A DNA stretch of 64,000 bases from JAFDZW01 sp964404255 (GCA_964404255.1 CAYOJJ010000019.1:7482-71481); one strand, 5' to 3'. Counted from the first letter of the stretch, positions 27,207 to 35,730 are shown. A program made the numbers and translations. The notes: generated by a model not told the origin, from the letters alone.

Positions 27207-29303
27207 ATGGTTCGTCTTGGAATTATCCTACTGGTGGTAAGCTTTTGTGCTTCTACTGGTTTTTGCCAACCATTGCAATGGGAAAAACTTATCAATCCGG
27301 GAGAGTGCCCGCCGATCATGTGTTCGTATGTGGATAGTACTACCGTGTACCTTGGTACAAAGTTTGGAACGGTATTCCGGTCAACTGATGAAGGGTTGAG
27401 TTGGTCACAATTAAACGAGCCATGGAAAGATGTACGTATTCAAGGTGTTGCTGCCCGGCATGACTCGATCTACGTCGCTACTGATTCGTCGCTCTATTGG
27501 AGCAGCGATAATGGTAAGACCTGGACATGGGTGGATAATTTCATGCATTATCATGGCGAATTATTTCCCTGCTATGGAGGGCCGCTGGGGATTGAAGGAA
27601 ATAGGTTACTTATAGGCACTCAATTTAGTAGTTGTCTTTCTACCGAGTTACCTCCGCATGCACCGTTTAAAAGAGAATGTGGCGGCGGTCCTAGTATAGT
27701 TCTAACCATTTTTACTTCGAAGGCACATGGAAGCTTCGTTGGACAGACAATTGGCGGCTTATTTCAGGATTCAGCTCAGGATGGTATGCAATGGGAAATG
27801 AAAGACACCGGTTACCCAAAACTTAGCGATATTTATTTCGGTGTGCAGGCAATCTGTGAACTCGGTGGAAGTTTTTTCACGGTAACTGATAGCGGATTTT
27901 TCCGCTCCGATGATGGTACCGATCACTGGTCATTGGTTAACACTGTGCTTAAGAGCGGTTTTGCCTACGTTGGTAACACGTATGCTCTCGTTTCACATGA
28001 TAATTATTTATTTGCGGGTACCGATAGTGGTATTCTTCGTTCATCGAATAAGGGGGCAAGCTGGCAACTCGTTAATGCCGATATTACCGATACCGTGCGT
28101 ACTCTTGCCGTTGTCGGTAATACCCTTCTGGCCGGCACCCACTTCTGTGTCTATCGCTCGACCGATAATGGTGACACTTGGAAACCGTCTATCTCCGGAT
28201 TAACCTACCGGCTTTATCCGGTAACCTGCTTTGCCCCGGCCAATAAAAAACTTTATGGCGGTACCGATGGCGGTGGAGTGTATGCCAGCACGAACGAGGG
28301 ATTAAGCTGGTCGGCTGTCAACGGAGGATTATCCTCATTATCGGTCAGGGCATTGGCCTATCATGATAGCAGAGTCTATGCCGCCCTTCCAGAAGGGCCT
28401 GCCTATAATAGCGGTTCATTATGGAATTTACAGATCGATGGGCTCTCTAATACTGCTTCCTATACTTTTTTTGAATCGGGTAGTATTCTTTATCTCGGTA
28501 CAGGCCAGGGAGGAGTGTACCGCTTACCGCCTGGTGATTCTCTCTGGCATGTAGTAGGAAAAAATCTCTCGTCAACGGCTATCGTTTCTATTACAACCTT
28601 CGGCTCGACTATTCTTGCCGGCACCAATGGCAGCGGCGCCTTCAGCAGCAATGACGACGGACAGAGCTGGCAAAGTATAACGGGTATAACCGATCAACGA
28701 GTAGTAGGTCTTGCTACCGTTGGTGATCAGCTTTTTGCAGGCACCGGAGGAAGCGGGGTATTCCGCTCGCTCGATGGTGGTGCTCATTGGGAAACTGTTA
28801 ATAACGGCTTAACGAATCAGAAGGTACGTTCGCTCATCTCTTTTGGAGCGCTGCTTTTTGCAGCGACTGACGATGGAGTATTCGAAAGTAAGGATCAGGG
28901 GGCGAACTGGGTGCAGGAAAAGAATGGCTTGGAAACGGTGAAGATGGCTTCGCTGCGAATTGCCGGTACTTATATCTATGCTTCTACTAATGGATCGGGT
29001 ATTTATAGGGCATATCTCGGTGAGCGCAAAGTGCCTTCACTAAAGAAAGAATCTGCGCAACTACAACTATATCCGAATCCGGCAGCAGAATCGGTTACGA
29101 TCGTTATACCTGCAACTATCCCAGGCGGAAGCAAGATCGCGGTAAGGGATGTGCTTGGGAATATCATCTACGAATCGAAGACACCATATGAAAAGATACC
29201 CGCTCTTGAACTGCCGTTAAGAGCTTTGGAATCGGGAAGTTACATTGTATCAATGACGGTGGGTGGTTCTGAGTATCTCGGACGATTAACAGTTGTTCAC
29301 TAA
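27207..29303 (+). CDS. BNR-repeat propeller protein with T9SS sorting domain, tandem copy 2
   Basis: A 698-residue paralogue of the preceding gene: the N-terminus (LQWEKLINPGECPP compared with VLWEKLSNPGETPP) and the central block (SGLTYRLYPVTC) match closely. ATG 27207 gives a clean signal peptide ending STGFCQ. Another ATG at 27195 overlaps the stop of copy 1 (ATGATTAA) and may give translational coupling. BNR motifs STDEGLSWS, STDNGDTWK, SNDDGQSWQ, SLDGGAHWE. The C-terminus has YPNPAAESVTIV, a T9SS domain. The duplication is local and old enough for clear divergence. Confidence 0.9.
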   Translation: MVRLGIILLVVSFCASTGFCQPLQWEKLINPGECPPIMCSYVDSTTVYLGTKFGTVFRSTDEGLSWSQLNEPWKDVRIQGVAARHDSIYVATDSSLYWSSDNGKTWTWVDNFMHYHGELFPCYGGPLGIEGNRLLIGTQFSSCLSTELPPHAPFKRECGGGPSIVLTIFTSKAHGSFVGQTIGGLFQDSAQDGMQWEMKDTGYPKLSDIYFGVQAICELGGSFFTVTDSGFFRSDDGTDHWSLVNTVLKSGFAYVGNTYALVSHDNYLFAGTDSGILRSSNKGASWQLVNADITDTVRTLAVVGNTLLAGTHFCVYRSTDNGDTWKPSISGLTYRLYPVTCFAPANKKLYGGTDGGGVYASTNEGLSWSAVNGGLSSLSVRALAYHDSRVYAALPEGPAYNSGSLWNLQIDGLSNTASYTFFESGSILYLGTGQGGVYRLPPGDSLWHVVGKNLSSTAIVSITTFGSTILAGTNGSGAFSSNDDGQSWQSITGITDQRVVGLATVGDQLFAGTGGSGVFRSLDGGAHWETVNNGLTNQKVRSLISFGALLFAATDDGVFESKDQGANWVQEKNGLETVKMASLRIAGTYIYASTNGSGIYRAYLGERKVPSLKKESAQLQLYPNPAAESVTIVIPATIPGGSKIAVRDVLGNIIYESKTPYEKIPALELPLRALESGSYIVSMTVGGSEYLGRLTVVH

Positions 29304-29322
29304 GCGGTGCCGAAACCGTTTG

Positions 29323-29340
29323 CTATAACCTGCGTTATAG
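29323..29340 (+). other. Short hairpin between propeller copy 2 and the thioredoxin gene
   Basis: CTATAAC/GTTATAG (29323-29329 with 29334-29340) forms a seven-base stem with loop CTGC just before the thioredoxin start. There is no T-run, so it is not a normal terminator. It may separate the expression of the two genes or be accidental. Confidence 0.3.
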
Positions 29341-29363
29341 TAACCATGAAACAGAATAAAGTT

Positions 29364-29819
29364 ATGAAAAAGCTAAGTATTCTCCTCGCATTTCTTACGT
29401 TTGCCGGTATTGGAGCCTCTGCCCAAGCCGAAGTACATTTCAAAGATGTCAGTTTTAAGGATGCCCAAAAACTGGCTGCTAAAGGAAAGAAGATCATCAT
29501 GGTCGATCTTTATACCGATTGGTGCGGCTGGTGCAAGCGCCTCGATAAAGATACCTATTCCAACGAGGATGTCGGTAAATATGCCGATGATAATTTTATT
29601 TCCCTCAAAGTGAATGCAGAAAAAGGCGAAGGGATCGACCTGGCAAAAAGTGGCAAGGTGAACGGATACCCCACGATCATTTTCTACAACGAGAAAGGTG
29701 AAGAGATCCACCGGCTGGTCGGGTACCAGAAGCCGAATGATTTCATCCAGACACTTCATGCGGCGGTAAGCAAGGGCGGATCTTCCGCTTCTACGGCGCC
29801 TTCGCGCAGCAGCCGCTGA
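29364..29819 (+). CDS. Secreted thioredoxin-fold protein (CGWC)
   Basis: A 151-residue exported thioredoxin-like protein. ATG 29364 begins MKKLSILLAF with a signal ending GASAQ; an ATG at 29346 adds six residues and is also possible. The redox motif DWCGWCKRL places CGWC at about 54-57, and the cis-proline appears in NGYPTIIFY. It should reduce or isomerise disulfides in the periplasm. The Ser-rich C-terminus is a short disordered tail. A terminator follows. Confidence 0.9.
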   Translation: MKKLSILLAFLTFAGIGASAQAEVHFKDVSFKDAQKLAAKGKKIIMVDLYTDWCGWCKRLDKDTYSNEDVGKYADDNFISLKVNAEKGEGIDLAKSGKVNGYPTIIFYNEKGEEIHRLVGYQKPNDFIQTLHAAVSKGGSSASTAPSRSSR

Positions 29820-29843
29820 TAAATAATGGATTGTAGTACTACC

Positions 29844-29871
29844 AGCCCCGGAATATCCGGGGCTTTTTTAT
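29844..29871 (+). terminator. Intrinsic terminator after the thioredoxin gene
   Basis: Stem AGCCCCGGA/TCCGGGGCT (29844-29852 with 29856-29864), three-base loop, then TTTTTA. Confidence 0.9.
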
Positions 29872-29964
29872 ATAGGCCATGAATTTAAATTAAGCCTTTC
29901 GGGTGTAACTACTTGCCCCTAAGAGTGTTATTAGCAACAAATGATTACCATCTACCACCGTCAA

Positions 29965-30762
29965 ATGTTAAAACTCAATCGTTCCATGGCAGCGCTGTTG
30001 CTTGTATTGGCAGCAGTATTCGGTGCTTCTACTTCTTATTCTCAATTATCAAAACCTGTGGGGTTGGTAAAAGGAGAAGTGCGAAATTCCAGTGGTGCTC
30101 CTGTAGAAGGGGTAGTTATTCAAACTTATAAGGGTGGCGAGAAAATAAATACAACGAAATCGACGCCGGAAGGGAAATTCCAAATCATTCTTCAGCCGAA
30201 TACGGAATACCATTTGATCTTTAGCAGTCCGTCCTATTATACGCTCGATCAACCGGTCTCTGTCCCCACATTGGAAAAGACTCAGGATATTCCGGTCAGC
30301 GCAACGATCCGCCCGCTTGAGCTTGGTTCACCGTATCCGTTCAAGGCTCCGGTATTCGAACCGAAGAGTTCTACGGTATCTCCGGCCGTTACTACCGATC
30401 TCGATAATATCGCTGCTCAGATAAAGCGCAATGGCAAACTACGCTTAGCAGTAACCGTCTATCCCGATGAAATGCCTTCCGGTAAAAAGATGGCTGTTCA
30501 GACGGACCTTGCCAATTCGAGGAAAAATGCGATCGCCGGATACTTCCTTGCCAAGGGTATTAATAACAACCTGGTTTCTGTAACGGTATCGAACAGTGTT
30601 CCGAGCGGTAAATTCGACCGCACCGTTACCGAAGACGCCGCTCCCGAACCGAAAGGAAAAAGCAAAGGTAAAAAAGCCGGGAAGAAGAAAGGCACTGCCT
30701 CTGCAAGCAAGAACATCAAAGCGCCGCAAACGGCTGATGTAGTGATGAGCCTTATATCGTAA
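29965..30762 (+). CDS. OmpA-like envelope protein with carboxypeptidase-regulatory-like domain and Lys-rich linker
   Basis: A 265-residue protein counted from ATG 29965 (24 bases upstream another ATG exists, giving eight more residues). Signal peptide ends TSYSQ. Residues about 30-110 form a CarboxypepD_reg-like beta sandwich (GLVKGEVRNSSGAPVEGVVI, TPEGKFQI). The second half has an OmpA-type pattern (LANSRKNAIAGYFLAKGINN, then VSVTVSNSVPSG). An unusual Lys-rich insertion (KGKSKGKKAGKKKG) interrupts its end. OmpA domains bind peptidoglycan, but this copy is diverged, so binding is inference. Confidence 0.75.
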   Translation: MLKLNRSMAALLLVLAAVFGASTSYSQLSKPVGLVKGEVRNSSGAPVEGVVIQTYKGGEKINTTKSTPEGKFQIILQPNTEYHLIFSSPSYYTLDQPVSVPTLEKTQDIPVSATIRPLELGSPYPFKAPVFEPKSSTVSPAVTTDLDNIAAQIKRNGKLRLAVTVYPDEMPSGKKMAVQTDLANSRKNAIAGYFLAKGINNNLVSVTVSNSVPSGKFDRTVTEDAAPEPKGKSKGKKAGKKKGTASASKNIKAPQTADVVMSLIS

Positions 30763-30782
30763 AATTACAAGATCGTATAAAT

Positions 30783-30813
30783 AAAAAAAGCGGCTCTCAA
30801 GCCGCTTTTTTTA
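30783..30813. terminator. Bidirectional terminator between the OmpA-like gene and mutS
   Basis: Stem AGCGGCT/AGCCGCT (30789-30795 with 30800-30806), A-run left, T-run right. The mutS stop codon sits in its right flank. Confidence 0.9.
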
Positions 30814-33480
30814 TAGCCGTTTTTTCCAATCGGAAATTTTTTGTAATGCCTCGAACGGTGTAAGATGATCGGTATCGACCTCTTTTAATTCGTCGATAAT
30901 AATGGCATCGGTACTAAGGACAGTTTCCGCTTCAGCCGGGCGATAGTGCTTTGCCGGAGGGAAGGGAATACTGCGCTGGATATTGCTCTCGGCAATTTTT
31001 AATTCGGTCTCTTCGAGTTCTCGTACTATCTCACGCGCCCGATCGATCACTTCCGAAGGAATACCGGCCATGGCTGCCACTTCGATACCATAGGAGTGAT
31101 CAGCAGAGCCTTTGACGATCTTATGCAGGAAATGAATTTTACCATCGGATTCCCTAACTTCCACTTTTAAATTGCCGATGTGTTCGAAGCGCTCGGCCAG
31201 TGCATTAAGTTCGTGATAGTGCGTAGCGAAGAGCGTTTTTGCTCCCGGGATGGAATCGTGGATGAATTCCGAAATAGCCCAGGCGATGGATAGCCCATCG
31301 AAGGTAGAAGTGCCGCGCCCAAGCTCATCGAATAGCAGCAGCGAATCCTTCGTTGCATTATTAAGAATATTCGCCGCTTCGTTCATTTCAACGAGGAACG
31401 TGGATTCGCCGCGGGAAAGATTATCGCCTGCGCCAACGCGCGTAAAAATTCTATCGAGTACCGGAAGCTTGCATTTCGCTGCCGGCACGAACGAGCCGAT
31501 ATGTGCCAGCAGAGCAATGATGCCCGTCTGCCGCAAGAAGACCGATTTACCGGCCATGTTCGGGCCGGTAATGATATAGAACTCTTTCTCTCCGCTTTTG
31601 AATTTTACCGAATTCGGAGTAAATTTTTCGCCGAGCGGCAGTAAGGCCTCCACGACCGGATGCCGCCCCTGATCGATAATAAGATCATTGCCATCGCTGA
31701 ATTCCGGCCGTACCCAATTGCCGCCCGAGGCGACCAATGCAAGCGCACAAATAGTATCGGCAATAGCGAGCAGCGATGCATTATGCAGCAGTGCTTCCAA
31801 TTCGCCGGTGATCTTTGCGCGAAGCGCCGAGATCAGTTGCAGCTCGATCGAAGACATCCGTTCTTCGGCGCCGAGAATTTTCTGCTCGTACTCTTTTAGC
31901 TCCGGAGTAATGTAGCGTTCGCTATTAGTAAGCGTTTGCTTGCGCTCATACTCTGGTGGGATCTTCGAGCGGTTCGCATTACTGACTTCGATGTAATAGC
32001 CGAAGACCGAATTAAAATCAACTTTCAGCGTGGCAATGCCAGTGCGTTCGCGCTCGCGGGCCTGCACATCGGCCAGATGCTGGCGGCTGGTGGAAGTAAG
32101 CGAACGAAGCTCATCGAGTTCGCCATTAGCTCCGTTGCGGATCATGCCAAGCCCGGCAACCGAAGGCGCTTCCGGGTTCACGCTACGATCTATTTCTTCG
32201 GCAATGTCCTGCAGGTCATCGAGTTCGGTAGCAATACGCTCGAGCAGTTCGCTGGTATCGCTTCCTTGTTCGGTGGGCGGGGCGAAGTGTGCTATCTCAG
32301 TGACCGTTTGCGTAATGGTCGGGATGCGCCAGAGCGAATGCTTTAAGGAAATAAAATCACGCGGCGAGAGCAGCCGGGCTCCGGCAAAGCGGCCCGCCAG
32401 GCGTTCGAGATCGCCGAGCTCGGCAAGTAAGGAGCGAAGCTGCTCGCGCTGATCGCGCGCAAGAACAGCAATGCCGACGGCATCGAGGCGCTTGCGAAGT
32501 TCATCCGGATCGCGAAGCGGCATTGCCAGCCAGCGGCGCATGAGGCGCGCGCCCATCGGTGTTTTTGTTTTATTGAGTACCCCTAGCAGCGAACCGGAGT
32601 GTTCTTCGCCATCGAAGGAAAAAAAGATTTCGAGGTTGCGGCGCGTCGATTGATCGAGTACTAAGGCCTTCGAGGTATTGAAATGCGAAATGCGTCGGAT
32701 ATGAGAAAGCGTTGTAGCCGAGCGTGTCTCGCGCAGATAATCGAGCACCACGCCGGCGGCAGTTATAGCAAGCGGTAGTTCTTCGATGCCAAAGCCTTTA
32801 AGTGAAGAAGTCTCGAAATGATCGAGTAGTAATTTTCTTGCCGTATCGTATTGGAAGGCCCATTCTTCGCGCAGTGTCAGTAGCGGCTTATGATCGAGCA
32901 ATAAGTATGCCGCCGATTGTTCGATCTCTGCTTTATCACGCTTACTCGTAAGTAACTCGCGAAGCGAAAGGGCGACGAGCTGCTCGCCTAGTTCGCTCAT
33001 GCGAAGTTCGCCAGCATAAAATTCTCCGGTCGAAACATCGGCAAAGGCAATGCCGACTCTATCGGCCGATTGTGCGAGCGCCCCGACATACGTATTACGA
33101 CCCGTATCTAATAACTTCTCGCTTAGCTGTACGCCGGGCGTAACGACTTCCACTACATCGCGCTTTACGATACCTTTCGCGAGCTTCGGATCTTCAAGCT
33201 GTTCGCAGACCGCGACGCGAAAACCCGCCCGGATCATTTTCGGAAGGTAATTATCGAGTTGGTGATGCGGAAAGCCGGCGAGCTCTATATCTCCGGCGGC
33301 ACCATTATTGCGCTTAGTGAGGGTAATACCGGTTACTTTGGAGGTAGTGACCGCATCGGCGCCGAAGGTTTCGAAAAAATCTCCCATCCGAAAGAATAGG
33401 ATCGTTTCGGGGTATTTCGCCTTGATGGAAGTGTATTGCTTCATCAGGGGCGTCTGCGTTTCGGCGTTTTTAGGGGGCAT
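30811..33480 (-). CDS. mutS: DNA mismatch repair protein MutS
   Basis: MutS finds base mismatches and recruits MutL. At 889 residues it is full length (about 850-880 typical). The N-terminal mismatch motif reads GDFFETFGADA (the Phe-x-Glu pattern). The connector and clamp regions follow, and the ABC ATPase has Walker A GPNMAGKSVFLRQ, the LLLFDELGRGTS Walker B/signature and LFATHYHELN. It is MutS1 type by the mismatch motif. The ATG is at 33478-33480. A TAATTTTG box lies 29-36 bases upstream. Confidence 0.98.
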   Translation of the reverse strand: MPPKNAETQTPLMKQYTSIKAKYPETILFFRMGDFFETFGADAVTTSKVTGITLTKRNNGAAGDIELAGFPHHQLDNYLPKMIRAGFRVAVCEQLEDPKLAKGIVKRDVVEVVTPGVQLSEKLLDTGRNTYVGALAQSADRVGIAFADVSTGEFYAGELRMSELGEQLVALSLRELLTSKRDKAEIEQSAAYLLLDHKPLLTLREEWAFQYDTARKLLLDHFETSSLKGFGIEELPLAITAAGVVLDYLRETRSATTLSHIRRISHFNTSKALVLDQSTRRNLEIFFSFDGEEHSGSLLGVLNKTKTPMGARLMRRWLAMPLRDPDELRKRLDAVGIAVLARDQREQLRSLLAELGDLERLAGRFAGARLLSPRDFISLKHSLWRIPTITQTVTEIAHFAPPTEQGSDTSELLERIATELDDLQDIAEEIDRSVNPEAPSVAGLGMIRNGANGELDELRSLTSTSRQHLADVQARERERTGIATLKVDFNSVFGYYIEVSNANRSKIPPEYERKQTLTNSERYITPELKEYEQKILGAEERMSSIELQLISALRAKITGELEALLHNASLLAIADTICALALVASGGNWVRPEFSDGNDLIIDQGRHPVVEALLPLGEKFTPNSVKFKSGEKEFYIITGPNMAGKSVFLRQTGIIALLAHIGSFVPAAKCKLPVLDRIFTRVGAGDNLSRGESTFLVEMNEAANILNNATKDSLLLFDELGRGTSTFDGLSIAWAISEFIHDSIPGAKTLFATHYHELNALAERFEHIGNLKVEVRESDGKIHFLHKIVKGSADHSYGIEVAAMAGIPSEVIDRAREIVRELEETELKIAESNIQRSIPFPPAKHYRPAEAETVLSTDAIIIDELKEVDTDHLTPFEALQKISDWKKRL

Positions 33481-33508
33481 GGATAAATGCTAACGTTCTC
33501 TGAACGGG

Positions 33509-33516
33509 CAAAATTA
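33509..33516 (-). promoter_or_regulatory. Candidate -7 box (TAATTTTG) for mutS
   Basis: TAATTTTG on the minus strand lies 29-36 bases upstream of the mutS ATG. The -33 position has only a partial match. Confidence 0.4.
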
Positions 33517-33628
33517 CAATGGTTTAGGAAAGGTAGTTAAATATCCTGCTTTGGTATACGGCCAGCGGATGAAACTTTCCTGACCATTTTTTGTCCTTTT
33601 ATTATAGATTTAATCACTTAATTGTCCT

Positions 33629-34411
33629 ATGAAACCAATAGCGGTATTTGGTCTGCTGGTGATTATAGTATTATCACTCAATAGCTGCCACGGATTATTC
33701 GATAACGATGATGATCATCCCGAAGCTAATGGCAGTATTAAAGGGACTATCCAAACGTTCGATTCGACAGCCATGCCCCTCAATGATTTATCGGGGGCGC
33801 TCGTAACAATTAGCGGTAATACCTATTCCCATACCACTACTACCGATGCGGATGGGAAATGGCAATTCGATCATGTCCCGGCAGGGGTCTATCAATTTTC
33901 GTTTGATAAAGCCGAGTACGGAGGCATGAAAACAAATAATGTTCAATTCGTGGGCAATGGTACGTTCCAACTCGATAGTACTTTTATGGGACGGGCTCCG
34001 AAGTTTGCCACACACATTTCTTCTCTATCGGTACAGCCGGATCGACTTACCATGATAGTTTCCAGTCCTGACAATGTCGTTCTTCAGGGTCGATTTGTAT
34101 TGTCGATAAGTAAGAAGCCAACTCCTTCTCCACTCGATAGCTCCGATTATTCTGTTGCCTCGGTGAGCGGAGCGTTCTCAATAGTGAACGAAAACAATCA
34201 GCCCAACGGCTTTATTCTACGGTCCCCGCTTCTGGGGCGTTTTCATTCCGGAGATACCTGTTACATAGCAGCATTTGGAATAGGAAATTTTTATGCTATT
34301 GATCTTTATACAGGATATATACCGAGTTCATATCGTAACCCCGAGACTGGTGCTACTATCTATACCGCTGCCGGCCCATCGTCGAATGTGCTTCAATTCG
34401 TAATGCCCTAA
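33629..34411 (+). CDS. Lipoprotein with carboxypeptidase-regulatory-like domain
   Basis: A 260-residue lipoprotein. The signal ends in the lipobox-like LSLNSC at about residue 20, so Cys20 is the likely lipid site, followed by an acidic stretch (DNDDDHPEANG). Residues 36-120 match a carboxypeptidase-regulatory-like/TonB-plug-like beta sandwich (GSIKGTIQTF, TDADGKWQFDHVPAGVYQF). The second half is beta-rich and unassigned. Likely in the outer or inner membrane facing the periplasm. The last four bases overlap the end of a convergent small gene. Confidence 0.82.
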   Translation: MKPIAVFGLLVIIVLSLNSCHGLFDNDDDHPEANGSIKGTIQTFDSTAMPLNDLSGALVTISGNTYSHTTTTDADGKWQFDHVPAGVYQFSFDKAEYGGMKTNNVQFVGNGTFQLDSTFMGRAPKFATHISSLSVQPDRLTMIVSSPDNVVLQGRFVLSISKKPTPSPLDSSDYSVASVSGAFSIVNENNQPNGFILRSPLLGRFHSGDTCYIAAFGIGNFYAIDLYTGYIPSSYRNPETGATIYTAAGPSSNVLQFVMP

Positions 34412-34626
34412 AAAATAGCGAGTTGTTTCGGCATCCAGGTATCGGCCTTGCCTTTTGAAAGAATAGGCGCAGGAGATGATGGCGGTGTTGGGCTCGGTGG
34501 GGTAGGTACAACAGGTTTTGGCTCCATCGGGATAGCCGGTTTGTCGGGTGTAAGCGGGGGCGCTTCTGGTGGCACTGGTTTTGGTGTCGGCGGTACCGTC
34601 GGTGGAATAAGAATATTGCTGATCAT
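34408..34626 (-). CDS. Small proline-rich protein, unknown
   Basis: A 72-residue protein of low complexity: Pro alternates with Thr, Val, Glu and Lys through about residue 50 (for example PPTVPPTPKPVPPEAPPLTP), ending in a short KADTWMPKQLAIF tail. No signal peptide. I do not recognise it; it could be a flexible linker or partner peptide. An unusually clear ribosome site AAAGGAGAG sits 8 bases before the ATG (34624-34626). Such strong sites are rare in this window and support real translation. It diverges from the next gene across a 159-base gap. Confidence 0.6.
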   Translation of the reverse strand: MISNILIPPTVPPTPKPVPPEAPPLTPDKPAIPMEPKPVVPTPPSPTPPSSPAPILSKGKADTWMPKQLAIF

Positions 34627-34669
34627 GATACACTCTCCTTTATCGTATCGTCTAAGGGGATATTACATT

Positions 34670-34684
34670 GTGTATAATATACAC
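34670..34684. promoter_or_regulatory. Palindrome in the divergent small-gene promoter region
   Basis: GTGTATAATATACAC is a palindrome (GTGTAT/ATACAC) halfway between the two divergent small genes. It contains TATAAT, so it may be an operator overlapping a promoter. Confidence 0.4.
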
Positions 34685-34785
34685 GGTAAATGGCAGCAGA
34701 GGTTTTACGGGGCGGCTAATCCGTTTGGTACGATAGTTGTGTATAAAATAGCAGATGGATACTTAAAAAGAAAAAGGAGATTGAT

Positions 34786-35055
34786 ATGTTACCGAACATT
34801 AAAGCGAGTACCAAAAACGTATTAATAGTTGCCGGTAAAAATGGCACCAAACGGTATATATATACGAATTCCGTTGATCTTCATCCGGACGATGCTATTG
34901 TAGCGGCAGCAAAGCAGACGCGTAAAGCGATCGTTAAAGGGTATGAGCGCACCGCCGATTGGGCACAGGATATGTACCGCTCATACAAAATGAAACGGAT
35001 GATGAAAAAAGCAAAGAAGACGGTAGCACAGCTCCGGGCAGCTATACACCTGTAA
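34786..35055 (+). CDS. Small basic helical protein, unknown
   Basis: An 89-residue protein with no recognised family. The N-terminal 40 residues have beta-like patterns (NVLIVAGKNGTKRYIY). The C-terminal half is a Lys/Arg-rich helix (SYKMKRMMKKAKKTVAQLRA). No signal peptide or membrane segment. A strong AAAAAGGAGA ribosome site lies 5 bases before the ATG, like its divergent neighbour. A terminator follows. A nucleic-acid-binding role is possible from the charge but not shown. Confidence 0.6.
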   Translation: MLPNIKASTKNVLIVAGKNGTKRYIYTNSVDLHPDDAIVAAAKQTRKAIVKGYERTADWAQDMYRSYKMKRMMKKAKKTVAQLRAAIHL

Positions 35056-35081
35056 TAGACGCCAAGATCTACGCTACATCG

Positions 35082-35112
35082 GCCCCGGTACCTATGTGCC
35101 GGGGCTTTTTTA
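35082..35112 (+). terminator. Intrinsic terminator
   Basis: GCCCCGGTA (35082-35090) pairs with TGCCGGGGC (35097-35105) with one G-T pair; six-base loop, then TTTTTTA. Confidence 0.85.
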
Positions 35113-35167
35113 TTTGTCTGAACCGTCCCTCCACGGCGCATTTGCCTTTTAAAGGCCTTTACTAAGT

Positions 35168-35210
35168 CTGTCATTCCGAGTCCACCGCGGCGGACTCGGA
35201 ATCCCTATCC
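35168..35210. repeat. Palindromic HSERSEES-type repeat, copy 1
   Basis: A near-perfect 30-base palindrome (35173-35202) with core ATTCCGAGTCC / GGACTCGGAAT around CCGCGG. It belongs to the same sequence group as the copies at 35.7-35.9 kb (TCATTCCGAG... in opposite orientation). Confidence 0.6.
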
Positions 35211-35214
35211 TGTC

Positions 35215-35442
35215 CTAGCGAATCGTCTTATAATATTCCCGAATGAGCAATACTTCCGGCTCTACCGCTAATATCGTGGCTATTCGTGAGAGTCTTTCAA
35301 TAGAAATCGTTTTTTCTGCCCGTTCGATTTCGCCAACATATGCCCGGCTCATTCTGGCATCAAGGGCAAGGCCTTCTTGAGAGAGGTTGCGTTTTTGACG
35401 TATGAACCGGATATTATCGCCTACGATCTGCCTAATATTCAT
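35215..35442 (-). CDS. Solo XRE-family helix-turn-helix regulator
   Basis: A 75-residue DNA-binding protein made of one HTH_3 domain: IRFIRQKRNLSQEGLALDAR, then MSRAYVGEIERAEKTIS and RLSRIATILAVEP, the usual helix pattern of Cro/C1-type repressors. No effector domain, so it probably acts as a dimer. Its gene is preceded by an 18-base perfect palindrome (35504-35521) that may be its operator. It is similar in design to the solo regulator at 60.7 kb. Targets are unknown. Confidence 0.88.
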   Translation of the reverse strand: MNIRQIVGDNIRFIRQKRNLSQEGLALDARMSRAYVGEIERAEKTISIERLSRIATILAVEPEVLLIREYYKTIR

Positions 35443-35503
35443 ACTTAGTATTTCTCTTTATTTGTATCGAAAGATACTGGTTGGCTATCAAATTATTTTG
35501 AAA

Positions 35504-35521
35504 AACCACTTAAAAGTGGTT
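35504..35521. promoter_or_regulatory. Candidate operator, perfect 18-base palindrome
   Basis: AACCACTTAAAAGTGGTT is a perfect palindrome about 60 bases before the XRE regulator's start. A related copy is at 35629-35646. Confidence 0.5.
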
Positions 35522-35628
35522 CCTTATTTGGGAAAAGGATGAAAGGAGTTTATAAGCGAGATTATTCAAGTCATTAGGGGCAGAGACATTTTTTCTTATG
35601 GAAAAAACAATAGATTTTACTGCAAGGG

Positions 35629-35646
35629 GACCACTTATTAGTGGGC
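35629..35646. promoter_or_regulatory. Second copy of the ACCACTT-AGTGG operator-like palindrome
   Basis: GACCACTTATTAGTGGGC matches the palindrome at 35504-35521 in both half-sites with the same spacing. A third, looser version (GCCCAC / GTGGGC) lies at 35837-35858. Confidence 0.4.
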
Positions 35647-35695
35647 TCGCTATATTCTAAAAACGCAACATCGTAAGACAATTCGTAAGGACATC

Positions 35696-35730
35696 AGGGG
35701 ATTCCTCACTACGCTCGGAATGACAGGCAT
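35696..35730. repeat. HSERSEES-type repeat, copy 2
   Basis: GGGGATTCCTCACTACGCTC then GGAATGACAGGCAT. It shares GATTCCTCACT-CG-TCGGAATGACAGG with copy 4. Read on the minus strand it encodes the typical HSERSEES peptide, which is not a gene. Confidence 0.65.
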
